Notes: generated from the letters alone by a model not told the origin. DNA of 64,000 nt from Protula sp. h YS-2021 (GCA_949752745.1 OX457024.1:47372490-47436489), one strand, 5' to 3'; counted from the stretch's first letter, positions 16,301 through 29,962 are shown. Numbers and translations are program-made.

Positions 16301-19300
16301 GTGCTGCGTCGTATTTTTGTCAAAGTGTCAGGATTTTGAAATTTGATAAACTTTGCGTTTTGATATAATTTTGTATGTGGCCAGGCTGTGTCTCCAAAAC
16401 TATTCTTCTGATTTTTTTTTATTTTCACACACTGATAAAACAGATATTACAAATTACCGAAATAACTTTTTTAAAATATGAAACTTTGCTTTTGTCGAAA
16501 TTTAAAAATGCAGAACTGTTAAAATTTTGAAAAAAAAAAAACGTGATGAAAGTGGCAGTGATTCTATCTGAATGATTCCATGTGAATGACAAACTTCCAC
16601 ATGGTGCTTTAAGCAGAACGTATAGCCTTTTTATAATTCAAAAGAATGTTCATTAGGCACTAATCCTTCTCATTTGCCAACTTTTAAAAATACTTCAAAG
16701 CATCAGATATCCTGAGAGTGCTTTATAAGCATGCTCTGGTGCAAGTACTTATATGTTATTCCTTTGGCGGCAAGGTGAGTTATGACATTTTTATGCGTTC
16801 GTAACTACCCCTGCCTGGTATCAAAATTACATTGGATGGGTGAAAAAAGCAGCCTCAAAAAGCGCGCTCAATGTCAGGAGAAAAAGTGTAGACTTTGATG
16901 TCAATCATGCCTTTGAGGGGCATAACACTAATCTGTATCACTCCAGGAATACGGATTGATTGCAACTGTTCAAACTGTCGCCATAAACCCCATATTCAGT
17001 GTTTACAAAGACCGTGCGAAGTACATAATCGACGTGCGCCGCTGATAAGAGGTTTAGATTTGAGTTGCTACTATTTCCAGTTGATATGCATTGTGATGAC
17101 ACAAAGTAAACGAACGCTATTTAGTGACGTTCAAATCTGGAAATAGTTAATAATAATTATGCTTGATTTATTGTCATTTATTTTACCGAAATGACCGATA
17201 TTTCGATTATGAGCACCGATAATTTCAAACAGCGACCCATTGGGAACCCCACATTTGAGTATGATTGAAAATCCCCAAAGCAATTCAGTGTATCATTTTA
17301 AGTAATTAGCCAATGGTAATTGTTGTCACTGGCAATGATTTTAGGCGAAAAAAGAAGAGAAAAAGAAGGAAATAAAGAAATACACAGTGAAGCCTCCGAA
17401 AGACTTGCGTAGTAAATATGAAATTAAAATGGAGGCGAGAAGGAAGCAAGAGGAAGCGGATTTAGAAGAGAAGATGGCCAAGGAACAAGAAGCCATCCAA
17501 CTCGTAAGGCGTTCGAATTGTTTTTTTTTTTTTACATCGATAAGCCTCTAGTACTTCAAAGGATTGAAATGGTTTTGGTCATGTAGTTAATGACGTGTTG
17601 TCAGCTGCCAAAGTGTTGTTTCTATGGTTTGAGTCTTCAAAAAATGCACCCCCCCCCCCCTTCCCCATGAAAATGTCCAGGGTCCGTGCCCTTTTCATGT
17701 TTAAAGGAGCCCCTTGACCCCGACGGAAAGGCCGTATCTCCTAAGCACCGACCCTCCTCGGGGTACCAGTTTTACTGTCTCCCAGTTAAATTTTGAACAT
17801 TTAACAAGTGAGAATGAATTATCTCGCGTATTTGCTGAAGTATGTTTGGTGATGTGTGGTATTAGGAGCTTGAGAAGCCTGCGCCTGACGAGCTGCATGG
17901 TCTGCGCATCCACTCGTGGGTGCTGGTACTGGAGGGCAAGCGCGAGGTGCCCGAGAGTTTCTTCATCGAGCCACTCACGGGCATGTGCCACCCCGTCACT
18001 AGCCCCAACTACCTGGGCATCGAATCAGTCTATAACCACCACAACTACTGGGTCAACATGCAAGACTGCTCCCAAGGCGTCGGGGTGAGTAAAGTAGAAC
18101 GGCGGGAGTTCGGGGCGGTGGGGATTTCGTCTCTGTCAAATTGTCTAACCGAGAAATTTTACTGTTACTAAGCAAATTGTACGTGAAGATTTTCAAAGCG
18201 ATTCTGTCATGGGCAGTTAGGATTAAATGCCTTATAACAATTACAAAAAAAAAAAAAAAAGACAAATATAATTGGCAAGTTTTGTACTTTGGCAGAAAAT
18301 GCGCTATGACCTTGGCGACTGCACGCTGTGGGAGTTCATGTTTCCTAGCAACGACAGACCGACGTTGCAGCTGCCAGAGGAGGAGAACTATGACGACATG
18401 GACGATGAGGAGGTACGTCACCTACAGTCCTCGTCCGCAAGCGATGTCCCAACCATTTTTAATTCGTGTTGTTGCTGCACTTATACAGGTTATGTGCTAA
18501 CCAATGACGTGTCTTCCGAACACCAAGCCGTCCAGCATTGCACAACACATCCCAAGAGAAATATAATTAAAGGACGACTCGTCCGACTTTCGGCAGTGCA
18601 TCTAAATTTGGGCAAAGGGCTTATTTACAAAAATACAAATATACAGCTCCGTTCTCATTAGTTCAAATTAATAATCGAAGTAATCAGATACTAACAACCG
18701 TGTATTGGCTTTTGCAGGAAGATCAGGAGGTGGAGAAGCATCTGGATGTTCCGCCCTCCTGGGTGGAACCCATTTACATTTCACTGAGAGGTATGATTTT
18801 TTTTTAATTTTGAGGTATAAATATCGGTCTACATTTGAGTTTGTTTTAAAAATTGGTTCTGCTGATATACTCAATCCAAAAAAGAACGGAAAAAAAATGT
18901 TGCCAGATTTTACAGTCAAATACGATGATTTGTTGTTCAAATCTTAAAAGTAAGCACATGCCCACACGATTGTCGCACTCTTAATTGCTCTTGTGTTTAA
19001 ACAGATTTTCAAATGCGATGCCCCATGGGTAAAAAGTTGAAATTGTATAAACGCGCCAAGCTGGAAAAGTTTGCACACTACCTTATGAAGGATGGTCTGG
19101 TGTCAAGGTTGACCGTCTACCAAGACCGGGAACGTAAGCCCTTTTCTTCATAAAAATATATATTTGCTGGACGTATGTGGAGCAGGTTTGTTTATGTTCC
19201 TAGCTGACATTTTAAGACTTGGTGATAATTATGGTCTAACTTCCAATAAATTGTCGTTGGTTAAAAAAAAAAAAAACAGGCTTTAGCGAGTTGGAAGCCG

Positions 19301-20621
19301 ATACCACTGTCTGTTCGTTTTTGTATGCTTTTGATGTACATTTTGTTTCGGTTTTTATTTATTTATTTTGCAATTTATTATGCGAACACTATCCTCAAAT
19401 TGGCGCTTCCTAAAGCATTCAAAACGAGAAATGTCGCCAAAAGTTTTGCGCAAGAGACTTAGGTGTTCACGGCGTTGGCGGTGTTGTTGCAGTGATGGAC
19501 CTTATCGTGACGAAGGAGTACTTCGAGCACCGGCACGACAAGCTGTGTGAGCGACAACACAACCACCGCACGGGCTGGGTGGTCGAGTATTTCAAGGAAG
19601 GCAGGCATAAACACTTAAAAGGTAGGTCAATGTGTGGGTCACCTCTGCCCTAAGTGTCATCCTAGTGATATCGATAAGAAATCATGGTGATGAACCTTTC
19701 AGTATAACATCCACGAGCAAGGGCCTCCTGTTTATAGATTTGCCAAAAAAAAAGGCAGTTGAACAGCGCCGATGTCCCCTCCCCCGACCCATGAAAAGTA
19801 AGTGAAACAGAATAACAGCAATAATGGTAATAATTCTCAAGTTTAGCAATGAACGGAGATGATGAAGCGAAAACAACAACAACAATAATGACAATAATAA
19901 TAATAATTGATGACTAAATGAAAAAAGGCATGAGATTGCAATGAAAAAAAAAGAAAGTTAGGTGTGAAGCGACGTGTGCAATGGCATGATGTTAACAGAG
20001 CAGCAGTACAAAGCGAGCGCGCCGGGCGCGGAGAGCGAGCGCACGATGCTGTTCTACCACCAGGCACGTGTCGACGGCTTGCGTCTTCGCACCGAGACGC
20101 CCAGCTCCATGGAGGAGCACTTCGTCAACCGCGATGACTTCCTGCATTACAGGGCCGTCGAGTTCGCCAAAAGACCCAAGAAGTTTGGGCCGGCCGATTC
20201 TACAGCTAATGCCCGGCCAATTCTGGTAAGAATGGCTTTTTTGGCCCTTAATAGGTTTATTTGTGTTAAGGACTGAAAGGTCAGTTCTCTTTGCATCACG
20301 GGACATTTTGCGCTCGTATAAATGCGCCGGATGTGAAGAACGTCATCTGTACACGTGACATCAATACAATCTCATCCAGTCTGGCTTCAGTGCGTACAAG
20401 GATAGGCATATGTAGCCAGGTAATGGCCATAGCAAATACCAAATTTTCACATTAATCGCTCAAACATTTCTAAATTTCTCATGCTAGGTCTAGGACTGGT
20501 TTGCGTGGGCTTAATTGGGGGAAACGAGGCGTAAAAATGGGTTAAGAAACATCACAAGACGCAACTCAAGATGTATTCTTTTGACACTCTGTATCAATAT
20601 TTATCTGGTTTGTTTTTTGTT

Positions 20622-20653
<32 letters not shown>

Positions 20654-22912
20654 TTTTGTTTGTTTTTTTTTTGTTTTTTTTGAGAAATATAAGATACTAG
20701 ACATGTTTGTGCGGCAGTGAAAGTATGTTAATGGGTTGCTTGGTGCGCACAGAAAATGACGGAGCGCTATCACCGTAACCCCGCCGTGCCGGCCAACGAG
20801 GATATAGCCGAGCTGGTGTTCAACCTGACCGAGGTGAAGGACGAACGCGACACGATCGGTCTGACGTACCACACGGAGGACGACAAGATCTCGTCCTCCA
20901 CCCGCGAGTTCCTCAAGCCGCCCAATGCCGAGGAGAAGGGTGCCTCCATCCAGTGGCAGTCCGACGCTCATACCACCTTTCAAGTAAGTGCTGGCTTTCA
21001 CCCTTGATCGGGGTTTCGGTCTTGACACAAAAGCGTTTATTTGGGAGTTTGACATTTTTTCGTAAAGTTACAACTCCTCCTTGTTCCAAGAAAGGCTTAA
21101 AATTGTACTGATATTGTATTGGTACTGTGACGGACCCTAAGCCCAATGTGATGACCAACTTACTTTGTATCATTGGTATAAAAGTATGACGAGGCTCTCT
21201 TTTAGCAAATGTAAAATTAGAAAAAAAAACTGTGTGTGATTGATTGCACCAAGCAAGGGACTGGTGTGCGTTTTTTTTTTTTTTGTTTTGTTTTTGTTTT
21301 CTTTGTTCTTTTTTTTTGTTGTTGTTGTTGTTTTTTTTTTTCGGTGCTGAACAGTGTGGTAGAGGATGTGTGTATTGGTAATGCTGCCTCAGGCACAATG
21401 GATAGAGACTGTGGAGATAGATATAAGCGCGTGCGTGGTTGTACAGGTGGATCCCGACAAGGATGACAAGAAGAAGGTGGAGCTGTACGAAATGCTGGTG
21501 GCGCTGCTGGCGCGCGAGGAGCGCTGCAAGGAGAAGGTGCGCCGCTCGGAGGAGGAGGTGCAGGAGATCCTCAACGAGCGCACGCGCGAGGAGGCCGCCT
21601 CGGAGCTCGACATCTCCGTGTACGACACGGAGCGCAACGAGAAGGCCAGGAAGCACAGGGAGGAGCTCGTATGTGCTGCTTACCGATTTACACCCCCCCC
21701 TCGTTCTCCCCGCATGTCCCCCCCCCCCCCGCATGTCCCCCGTCCCCTATTGTGTTCCGGTCCGTCTGTGGGCAGTCTTTGTTAACTCGATCAAACCTAC
21801 ATTCTTTGATGGATTGTTGAAATATCTTAAATATAGGTAGTGTGGGAGCTAATAAGGGTCGACATTGTAAAAGTAGAGCGTCTGATGGCACACCAGTTTG
21901 CCGTGCTGTATGTGTGTGTGTGTGTGTGTGGTTGGCTGATTGACAGGAGAGACTGCAGGAGGAGGAGAAGAAGCGGCGGGAGGACATGGAGATTGACTTC
22001 CTGGCGCCCTTCCTGGCGCAGATTGGCGATCCAGACAAGATCAACCGCAAGCAAGCCTACCAGCTCAAAGAAGACTGCCTGGCCGATCTGAAGCAGAGAC
22101 TCATTGATAAGGCTAATCTCATCCAAGCCAGATTCGAAAAGGTCCACCATTTTTTCCCCTTATGGCGCCAGTCGTTCATGTTTGATAACTACAGTCTATG
22201 AGTTTTATTCTGCATTCTAAGAATGCATATCACAGAAAATACCTCTTCAAAATGCGATCTTTTCCTTTTGCTGCAGTTTGATTTAGTGTCAAAATTACAC
22301 AAAATAATAAGAAAGAAAGACGAGAACTGGTTGCTTTGTGTGAGCAGGAGACGCACGAGTTGCAGAAGAAGCAGGCGTGGTACCAGCAGAACCAGGTGTC
22401 CATGCAGAAGGACGATGAGGAGGCTTACCTGGCCTACTGCAGCGAGGCTATGTTCAGGATCAACATCCTCGAGCTCAGGCTCAACAGGTAGGCTCAGGCT
22501 TACATACCTGTTACACAGAGGAGAGTCCCAATGCCTGGAAAATCTGTGGCATTGTACTCTGTAGATTTGTTTCCGTTTTGGCGAACTCCTGTGATATGTT
22601 TAATGAATACTTTGTAATCAAGCTTGTTATTATTAGACATGTAGCTGTTTCACAGATTAGGTGGTGATGGTTATGGTTCAAATTTGCTTGTGTTTAGATG
22701 TCGAAATGGAGGGCAAGAATTGTTGGAATAGTCAGAATAACCATAGAAAGTGATTGAAAAAAAGCCATTTATTGTGTTATGACGAACGTTGTCTGGCATT
22801 ATTTATAATAATTACATATTTTTGTTTCAGACACAAAGAAATAGCGCCACACAAGTACATGAATTTAGAACAAAAGATTCGATCTGATCCACGATTCACA
22901 GAATTCTTCTAA
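13350..22912 (+). CDS. DRC7: Dynein regulatory complex subunit 7 (DRC7/CCDC135), complete spliced gene
   Basis: Seventeen coding exons join in phase: 13350-13535, 14478 (or 14501)-14672, 15051-15176, 15399-15520, 15880-15952, 17345-17503, 17866-18084, 18296-18412, 18718-18790, 19005-19133, 19493-19621, 19999-20225, 20753-20983, 21447-21668, 21947-22141, 22348-22487, 22831-22912. The product is about 874 aa, the usual length for animal DRC7. DRC7 is part of the nexin-dynein regulatory complex between axonemal doublets and supports ciliary and flagellar beating. Diagnostic parts are KFVCTTIRPTQLPY, a transglutaminase-like core with KGNCFEYSTLLCSLL, LHGLRIHSWVLVLEGKREVP, NYLGIESVYNHHNYWVNMQD, RCPMGKKLKLYKRAKLEKF, and the coiled-coil end with LIDKANLIQARFEK and ETHELQKKQAWYQQNQV. 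Exon edges 1/2 are the least certain, since the exon 1 donor is weak. Exons 1-5 lie in the duplicated unit. Exons from 7 on are GC-rich against AT-rich introns. Confidence 0.95.
16509..17344. other. Unique part of DRC7 intron 5
   Basis: This stretch follows the duplication end and precedes exon 6. The ORF at 16895-17146 is not supported by any recognised domain, and no element with clear ends was seen. Confidence 0.5.
21909..21930. repeat. (TG)n microsatellite in DRC7 intron 14
   Basis: About ten TG units lie some 16 bp upstream of the acceptor of exon 15. Long T-rich tracts also lie in introns 12 and 13 (20609-20680 and 21271-21342). Confidence 0.7.
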
Positions 22913-24690
22913 ATGCGCTTCTAGCCTGGTGACTTGTGAACTAGAGACAGTATTAGTGTTTGTGTGCAGCGCGGAGATGTTTTAGGCCCTGCAGTTTCCG
23001 TCCAAAAAGTCTGCCTTCCCGAAGTCCGCCTCAGTATAAACATTAAACAAGAAAAAAAGTTAAATTTGACTGACTGTGATAATTCTGTGATAAAGGTTAA
23101 TCGTTTGCATGTATTTACGTTTATTTATATGTAAATCTACAGATAATAAGAAGTGAGGAAAAGGAAATAAAAAAAAACAGTAATTAAAAAGAAATAAGTA
23201 ATTAAAAACGCAGAAACGATGTAAGTACACCCTCGATTAAAACTACAGTTTTCGGGCTCTTGTGCATAGCTTGCGTAAGGTACATGTTACATTGAATCTG
23301 TCAAATCAGCGATTTGATAAAGTGACTGAAATTTTCAGTATATGAAAAATTAAACATTTGAAGGGGCAGATGTCAGGAAATAATTTTTGTAATAATAAAT
23401 AAAAATGACACATCTCAACGTTTAATTAAAATTTATCATTTAATCCCAAATATGCGCCACACAGCACACTTCGTAACCAATACCCTTACAGAGAAGTGGC
23501 TTGGTTAATTTTGCAACAAATCACGTTGTTTAGGTTATTTTGAGTGGTTTCAATAAAAAAACATACGAAGTCATAAAATTAGCAAAGAGGATGTCAGGCA
23601 ATTTCAAAATCAAGAGATTGCAACTGCCCTAGGCCATATTTTAATGGTGTTTATCGACTCCAACAAGGCGATGCACCAGATCTATATTGTTCTTGAGGAC
23701 AGGTTCACGTCACAACCTTACACCCACCAATAAGAAGTAACATTTTCGTCACGTGATCAAAAAGTGCCAGTGCTTGCGTGGGGGCAAAACGCATAGTTTC
23801 TCATTGTTTTCATACCAAATATAACTGTATTTTTCTTGTTCTGGGCCGATTGCATACATCTTGGCCTATTGGTCACATGCCCGGAAGTTATTTCGAAAAA
23901 ATATCGAAGAATTTGTATTGGTCTAAAACAGTTCGATAAACTCCAAATATTGCTCATTATGCCCCCACTTACCCACAATGCATTGCATGAAGATGTCTTC
24001 ATCAATACAGAGCTGGCAGATTCCCTGTAACATGCATACGTGTCATAAAACCAGTAGTAAACGCCGTGGTCAAGGCTGTGTGTTGATCGGGCTAAAGTTG
24101 TGTCCCTCTGGAGAAGTACTGTTGCGAAATGGTCATAGTGGAATCTGTTGTCAGCAAACGTCACGCAGCGTATCGTGGGAACGGCGTCAGAAATGTATGC
24201 TGGTTGTCACAGCTGTAAACTCGGCATGGCGTCACAGCTGTATCCTATGGAGTGGCATCTTAGTAACCCCAGCATTTTCCCTCCACACAGCATTATGTTG
24301 TTTGTTTTTTTCTGTTTTGATTCGTTCACGTTCTTTTGGCTGAATGTTTATTCAAATGATAAAAAAAGATTATATTATTACATGATTGCGTGATTTCCAG
24401 TAATATTTGCGCCAAAACGTCAAAGCCAAAATCCCAAACAAATTGCCCTGCGTCCCATACCAGCATAGGGAATGCCGTATGTGGAATGCCATCGCTGATG
24501 AATGCGCTTCGGCATCGATGCCATAACAACTAGAAACAAGAGAGGCTATAGCGCCTTGGTTGTACGTTCCGTTGGTCATAACATACAATTATATGGCCCA
24601 CTGTGCCTTCGAATCAAAGTTCTGTTGAACACGAAATTCCCAAGGCACGTTTGTGTCGTAACCAGCTATAATGTCGATGTGAACACGCAC
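22913..24690. other. DRC7 3' UTR and unassigned intergenic sequence
   Basis: The first few hundred bases are probably the 3' UTR. The overlapping ORFs at 23757-24393 on both strands have no recognised domain, and neither strand shows a promoter or splice pattern. I see no gene here. Confidence 0.4.
23166..23171 (+). terminator. Candidate DRC7 poly(A) signal AATAAA
   Basis: This is the first AATAAA past the DRC7 stop (254 bp downstream), followed by an A run. An ATTAAA at 23042-23047 is an alternative. There is no transcript evidence. Confidence 0.35.
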
Positions 24691-24996
24691 CGTCACTTGG
24701 CGGTCTTGTTACTCTGACGGCAGCTGGGCATCATCACTTGGCGGTCTTGTTACTCTGACGACAGCTGGGCATCATCACTTGACAGTCTTGTTACTCTGAG
24801 GGCTGCTGGGAACCGTCATTTGGCGGTCTTGTTACTCTGACGGCAGCTGGGCATCATCACTTGGCGGTCTTGTTACTCTGACGGCAGCTGGGCACCGTCA
24901 CTTGGCGGTCTTGTTACTCTGACGGCAGCTGGGCACCGTCACTTGGCGGTCTTGTTACTCTGACGGCAGCTGGGCATCATCACTTGGCGGTCTTGT
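24691..24996. repeat. 41-bp minisatellite, seven full units and a partial eighth
   Basis: Units of CTTGGCGGTCTTGTTACTCT followed by GACGGCAGCTGGGCAYCRTCA begin at 24695, 24736, 24777, 24818, 24859, 24900, 24941 and 24982. The units are highly similar; the third is the most divergent. The last passes into GTATAAATG. There are no unique spacers, so it is not CRISPR-like. Confidence 0.9.
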
Positions 24997-25479
24997 ATAA
25001 ATGCATAATGGATAAGCGAGATGACATAAAACAAATCCAGTACAATTGAATAGCGCATTTTGATCAGCCCTTCAAAAAAAAAAAAATACAAAAAAAAAAT
25101 ATATATATATAGAATGTGCATTTTGAGAGGACGGCGCTTTGGCCCTGCAACCGTATTGCATTTACGGTGGCGAAGCTGGAGTATAGCGTGTGGCAGCTTT
25201 GGAATGTTTTAGCATTGTCTCCATTAATACACCATCACATGATAGGTGGCTGAGGTAAAATCGACTTTAATTTTGCTTATCAGTAACAATTGGACCATTT
25301 TTCAGTTTTTTTCCTTCTTGTTTGTAAACGAACTAAGATAGTGGTCACGTAAACAAAGAACGATCGATTTACTCATGGCGCAGTTTCCACAGGAAATGTA
25401 CAAAAAAAAAAAAAAAAACTTATTAGTGAAACCCACGCCACGAACTATCTCGTTGGAGAGGAAATTGGAATTAAACCAA

Positions 25480-26230
<751 letters not shown>

Positions 26231-26975
26231 ACTACGCGGCAGCGGGGGACTAAAAAGAGTTCTAATTGTGTGCCAGTACCTCCACAAGTAGAACCTAAGG
26301 CGCAGGAAACCAGCTCTCGGTTGTTAGTAAACAAAACGAGCTGAATCGCTAGCGCCTTGCGTCGTATCCAGAAGCGTCAAACGCCGACGTATAAAACCCG
26401 ATGTGTCCGTTGTGTTATTTTGAGGATCAGCTTAAATCGTTCAGTTTTGCATGCAAATTCTAAGCATTAACGACACTGCCGAAAGGGGATTTTTTATTCA
26501 TTCTTAAAAAAATACAGCCAGCCGGGTTCAAACTTTGACTCTGCATTGGCTAAGATTTTTCTTCTTTGAGATTTTTCCCCTAAAAGTTGTTTAAAGTATT
26601 ATATCTTATAGCACGTTATGTTTTCAGTTTATAAGTGGCAGTTTTGAAACTTCTGTTTCTCGCAATAAAATATAGGCACACAAATTCTGGACATATTTGT
26701 CAATACAAAGACTTATTTTATTTTCAAATTTTTCACAGCGGGATATTTCCTTTTTCTTTTTACACGCGCTTTTTAACAGCCGCCCGGAATGCCTTTTTCT
26801 TTTTGCGTTTTTAGTGGACATACCCGAGGATCGAATACCTGACTTCTTTTCTTGACCCAGTAAAATGTCTGGCGGTTGGAATTGTTTCAAAAGAGTCGAC
26901 TGCAAATCTGGCTTCCCCTGTGTAATCAGCAAAGGGTTGGCCTCATAGTTGAACTGTATCAATCGGTAAACGGTC

Positions 26976-27448
26976 ATGTGCCCCCCCCCCCCCCGGTCAA
27001 CTGCCCCCCCCCCCAGTCAACTGCCCCTCCCTTTTTTTGCAACCCGGTCGACTGCCCTCCTCCTGCAATTTGACGGGATCGTCATTTGCCCTCCTCCCTT
27101 TTTTAGTAGAAAAGATTTTTTTTTTAAATTAGGCAATTGTGATGTCCCCGTCTACTTCGTCTCTGAAACGATTGATCTTCATTGGTCTATTCACCAATAT
27201 GGATCTTATGAGAGACTGATCCGTAAACTAATTGAATTCTAATTGCAATTAGTTTCCTATTGGCGAATTGTAATTTACCGAGGTGCAATACAGTCAATAA
27301 AATAAATATAATTTTATTTATTGTGTCTTTGTAAGCCAAGAAACAAAGAAAAAATAGTATATGGAGGGGGCAAGCGACCACCCCTCCACTTTGAAGGTGG
27401 GGGCAGTCGACCGGGTTGCAAAAAAAGGGGGGGGGGCAGATGACCGGG
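26976..27448. repeat. Inverted repeat of C-run and G-run arms around an AT-rich core
   Basis: The left arm (about 26976-27105) carries repeated C runs with GGTCAACTGCCC, GCAACCCGGTCGACTGCCC and CATTTGCCCTCC. The right arm (about 27362-27448) carries GGGGGCAGTCGACCGGGTTG followed by CAAAAAAAG and GGGGGCAGATGACCGGGG. The arms can pair over tens of bases around a spacer of about 255 bp. It may be a foldback-type element. ORFs over the arms are low-complexity artefacts. Confidence 0.7.
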
Positions 27449-29147
27449 GTTCGTATCAATCACTCCACCGGTTAGTCCCAATGTAGCATGCATGCCATAA
27501 CATAATACGATGTAATTAATATACGTCAATGACAAGAATTCATGTTTCGTATGCTAGTGATCCCTAAAAACGATGGGTGTTATTTTTCGTTTCTTGCTGT
27601 TTTTTTTTTCTTTTCTTTTAGCCTTTGTAGCTCTACAGATTGCTTTGTTAACCCATTGTGGGCTAAGTGGACAGAAGTACGTCTCGTACTTCGTCTCAGC
27701 GACAAAATAAACATAAGGGGCATATCAGGCTGGTCAACGTACTTCGGGACCGCACACATGTAGCATACTGATAACACGTTAGTACTGCTGTAACTCGTTA
27801 TTCTTCCGCCTTGAAATAAAATATTTGATTGCAAGTTTAAAGGGAAGTTAACTGTAGTTGTTTTACCATATACTTTAGCCCAGGATTGAACATTTGAAAG
27901 AGCGTTATCACTCATCCGAGTTTAGTACCAACGGCGGTCACATGCTACTTGACACAACCGTAAAACACAGAAAAGGACAGGAAAGTCATTGTTTGTAAAA
28001 TGTAAGTATGTAGTCATGTGAGATCTAGAGCTTCCTTTCTGAACATAACTGTAACGTTTTTTACTTGTAAACACGAGATGGCATTTTTACAGAATGGCAA
28101 ATGACATAGTTTGTCTTATTTCGGCTTACTGCTTGTTATATAGTATCACATTAACAAAGCCGTATATTCTAGAATTACTTTAAAACTTTAGCGACAAGGA
28201 TGCTGAAGGTGGCACACAGGTATTCTTCTTTATTTTTTAGAATTTAGATAAACCAGTTAATTTATTAGTAATTTTTGCTTTAATGTATATTTGCTAATTC
28301 ATCTCAAAAAGAATAATGAAAATAAATACATTAAAACTTAGATCGTTGATCATTCTAACTGAAATATATTTTACATTTTTTTCAAACATAGCAGTAAACT
28401 GAAGTGTTTAAAGGCCAATCGTGCAAAATCTTAACATGCGTGTTCATGACTTTTTAAAACTAACCCTGAACGCGAGGTTTAAAAAATCGCCTAGGTTTTA
28501 AAAAAATCGCCTTTTAGCTACATGGGCTACACCCATAGTGTGGGCTCTGTCGTCTGTCTGTCCATCAAGACGTTTGCCTGTCTGTAAACTTGGGTTAGTT
28601 GATACTGCTCTTTCAGTTTCGCATCGGATTGCAATAAGTGCATTTCTGATAGATGTTGATTGAGTTGAGCAACTGCTGCATTTTTGTGCAAATTAGACAG
28701 TAAGAAGGATTGTGTTTGGCTTAAAATAGTCATTTGCTATATAGCTACTTAATACAAATACGGCAAGAAGTGTTCAAACTGACCGTGCCCATTGAGTGGA
28801 AAATACTGTTCGTATGCTAGGCACTGGAAGAGAAAATGTGTTCTTAGATAAAAATGATATTAAACAATATCTCCATTCCTTTAAGATCCCCCAATTGGTT
28901 GGGGAATCCTCAAGAAAAGACGCAAGTGCTGTGTTTCCCGTGCATGTGTAGGAGGCAACTATTCAGAATTTTTTCCTTCTAACTCTTTCTTTGCTATTTC
29001 TCCCTTCTTGGCTTTATCTTCTGCAGAAGCTAAAGCGATCCTTGAAGTTTGTACATATCTACACTTTTTAAGTTCAAAAATTGTATCTCCTCCTAGGTTT
29101 TCGCCTGAATGTGTTGAAACTTTGGTTTAAGGCAGCGGACATTAGTA
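27449..29147. other. AT-rich intergenic sequence, nothing recognised
   Basis: Short ORFs at 27542-27763, 27580-27915 and 28527-28733 show no domain and cross homopolymers. No promoter, splice pattern or element ends were found. Confidence 0.4.
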
Positions 29148-29962
29148 TAGGGTTGTAACACCGTACATTTTTATCAGTAACGTACGTATTTTGGCATTTT
29201 CCTCAAAACGTACGTGTCGTATGTTTTCTACACTGCTGTACGTTTTTGTACGTTATATTACCCGTTTTGATGGATTTTAGTATAAAATCTACTTTTTCAT
29301 AACTTTTTTTAACGAAGGTCCTATGTAAACCTCTACAATGATTTTTCAGCCTTTAAAAGAATTATTTTATGCTTTTCGTAGAAAATGACTCACTCATTAC
29401 CGAGTAACAATTTTTATTTTCTGCGCAATTGTTATTTCAACGTTCGGTCTATGATGCTGCATATTTGAATCTTTCGCCATATGATTGTACTGCATCACAA
29501 GAACAAAAGCAGACATCGCAGTGGACAATAGTAATCGTAAGTTGTTTTCTCTTCATATAGCCAATAAACTCAGGTGATAATGATGTCGTAACTGTGGTGC
29601 ATTAAATCCAAGTTAAATGTTATTTACAATCTAGGCTATTAACTGTATATCCAAATAGAATATCTGATCTGAAAAGAAAATCACCAATTTCTTAATTAGC
29701 TGTAGCCTATTTGTGGACTATCCAGCTCACCTATTATGTAGAATTAATGAGTCCGCACCGTCAGTTGGATAGTGTTAACATACTTTATTTTGTCAAAGCA
29801 AAATGGTTACTTTGTATTTTTCTTCCTTCTTATGTGTTATTTTAATTAATCGACGCTAATTGAGTTTTTCTCCTTTTTAGCGTATGTTTTTTTTTACCAA
29901 TTTCCGTACTTTTTTCTCCCCAGTTTCGTACGTTTTTTTCTGATTTTGGTGTGGCAACCCTG
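29148..29962. mobile_element. Non-autonomous DNA transposon (815 bp) with inverted ends and TTAGTA target duplication
   Basis: The left end reads TAGGGTTGTAACACC and the right end, reverse-complemented, reads CAGGGTTGCCACACC (12 of 15 match). The bases directly outside are TTAGTA on both sides (29142-29147 and 29963-29968), a target duplication of at least 6 bp. Short GTACGT-rich motifs recur inside both ends. There is no transposase ORF. CAGGGTTGCCA-type ends are seen in hAT-like elements, which usually make 8-bp duplications, so the superfamily is open. Confidence 0.8.

Larger units (their letters stand above)
10841..16508 (+). repeat. Tandem duplication, unit copy 2 (about 5,668 bp)
   Basis: This is a direct repeat of 5182-10840 with near-identity throughout. 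It ends at the same TTTAAAAA and continues into unique DRC7 intron 5. Both the unit start (TGG) and the downstream flank (TGC) begin with TG, so the breakpoint carries 2-bp microhomology. Such high identity means a very recent event, or an assembly duplication of two haplotypes. Confidence 0.95.

Noticed and set aside
20594..21055. 153-aa minus-strand ORF
   Set aside because: Antisense of DRC7 exon 13 plus a T-rich tract.
20913..21840. Long ORFs on both strands over DRC7 exon 14
   Set aside because: Shadows of a GC-rich coding exon in other frames.
23757..24393. 135-aa minus-strand and 121/81-aa plus-strand ORFs
   Set aside because: No recognised domain, mutual overlap and no splice or promoter support.
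24691..24996. CRISPR-like array
   Set aside because: The 41-bp units are contiguous without variable spacers; it is a minisatellite in a eukaryotic genome.
26876..27242. Pro-rich ORFs
   Set aside because: Encoded by C runs of the inverted repeat; no other support.
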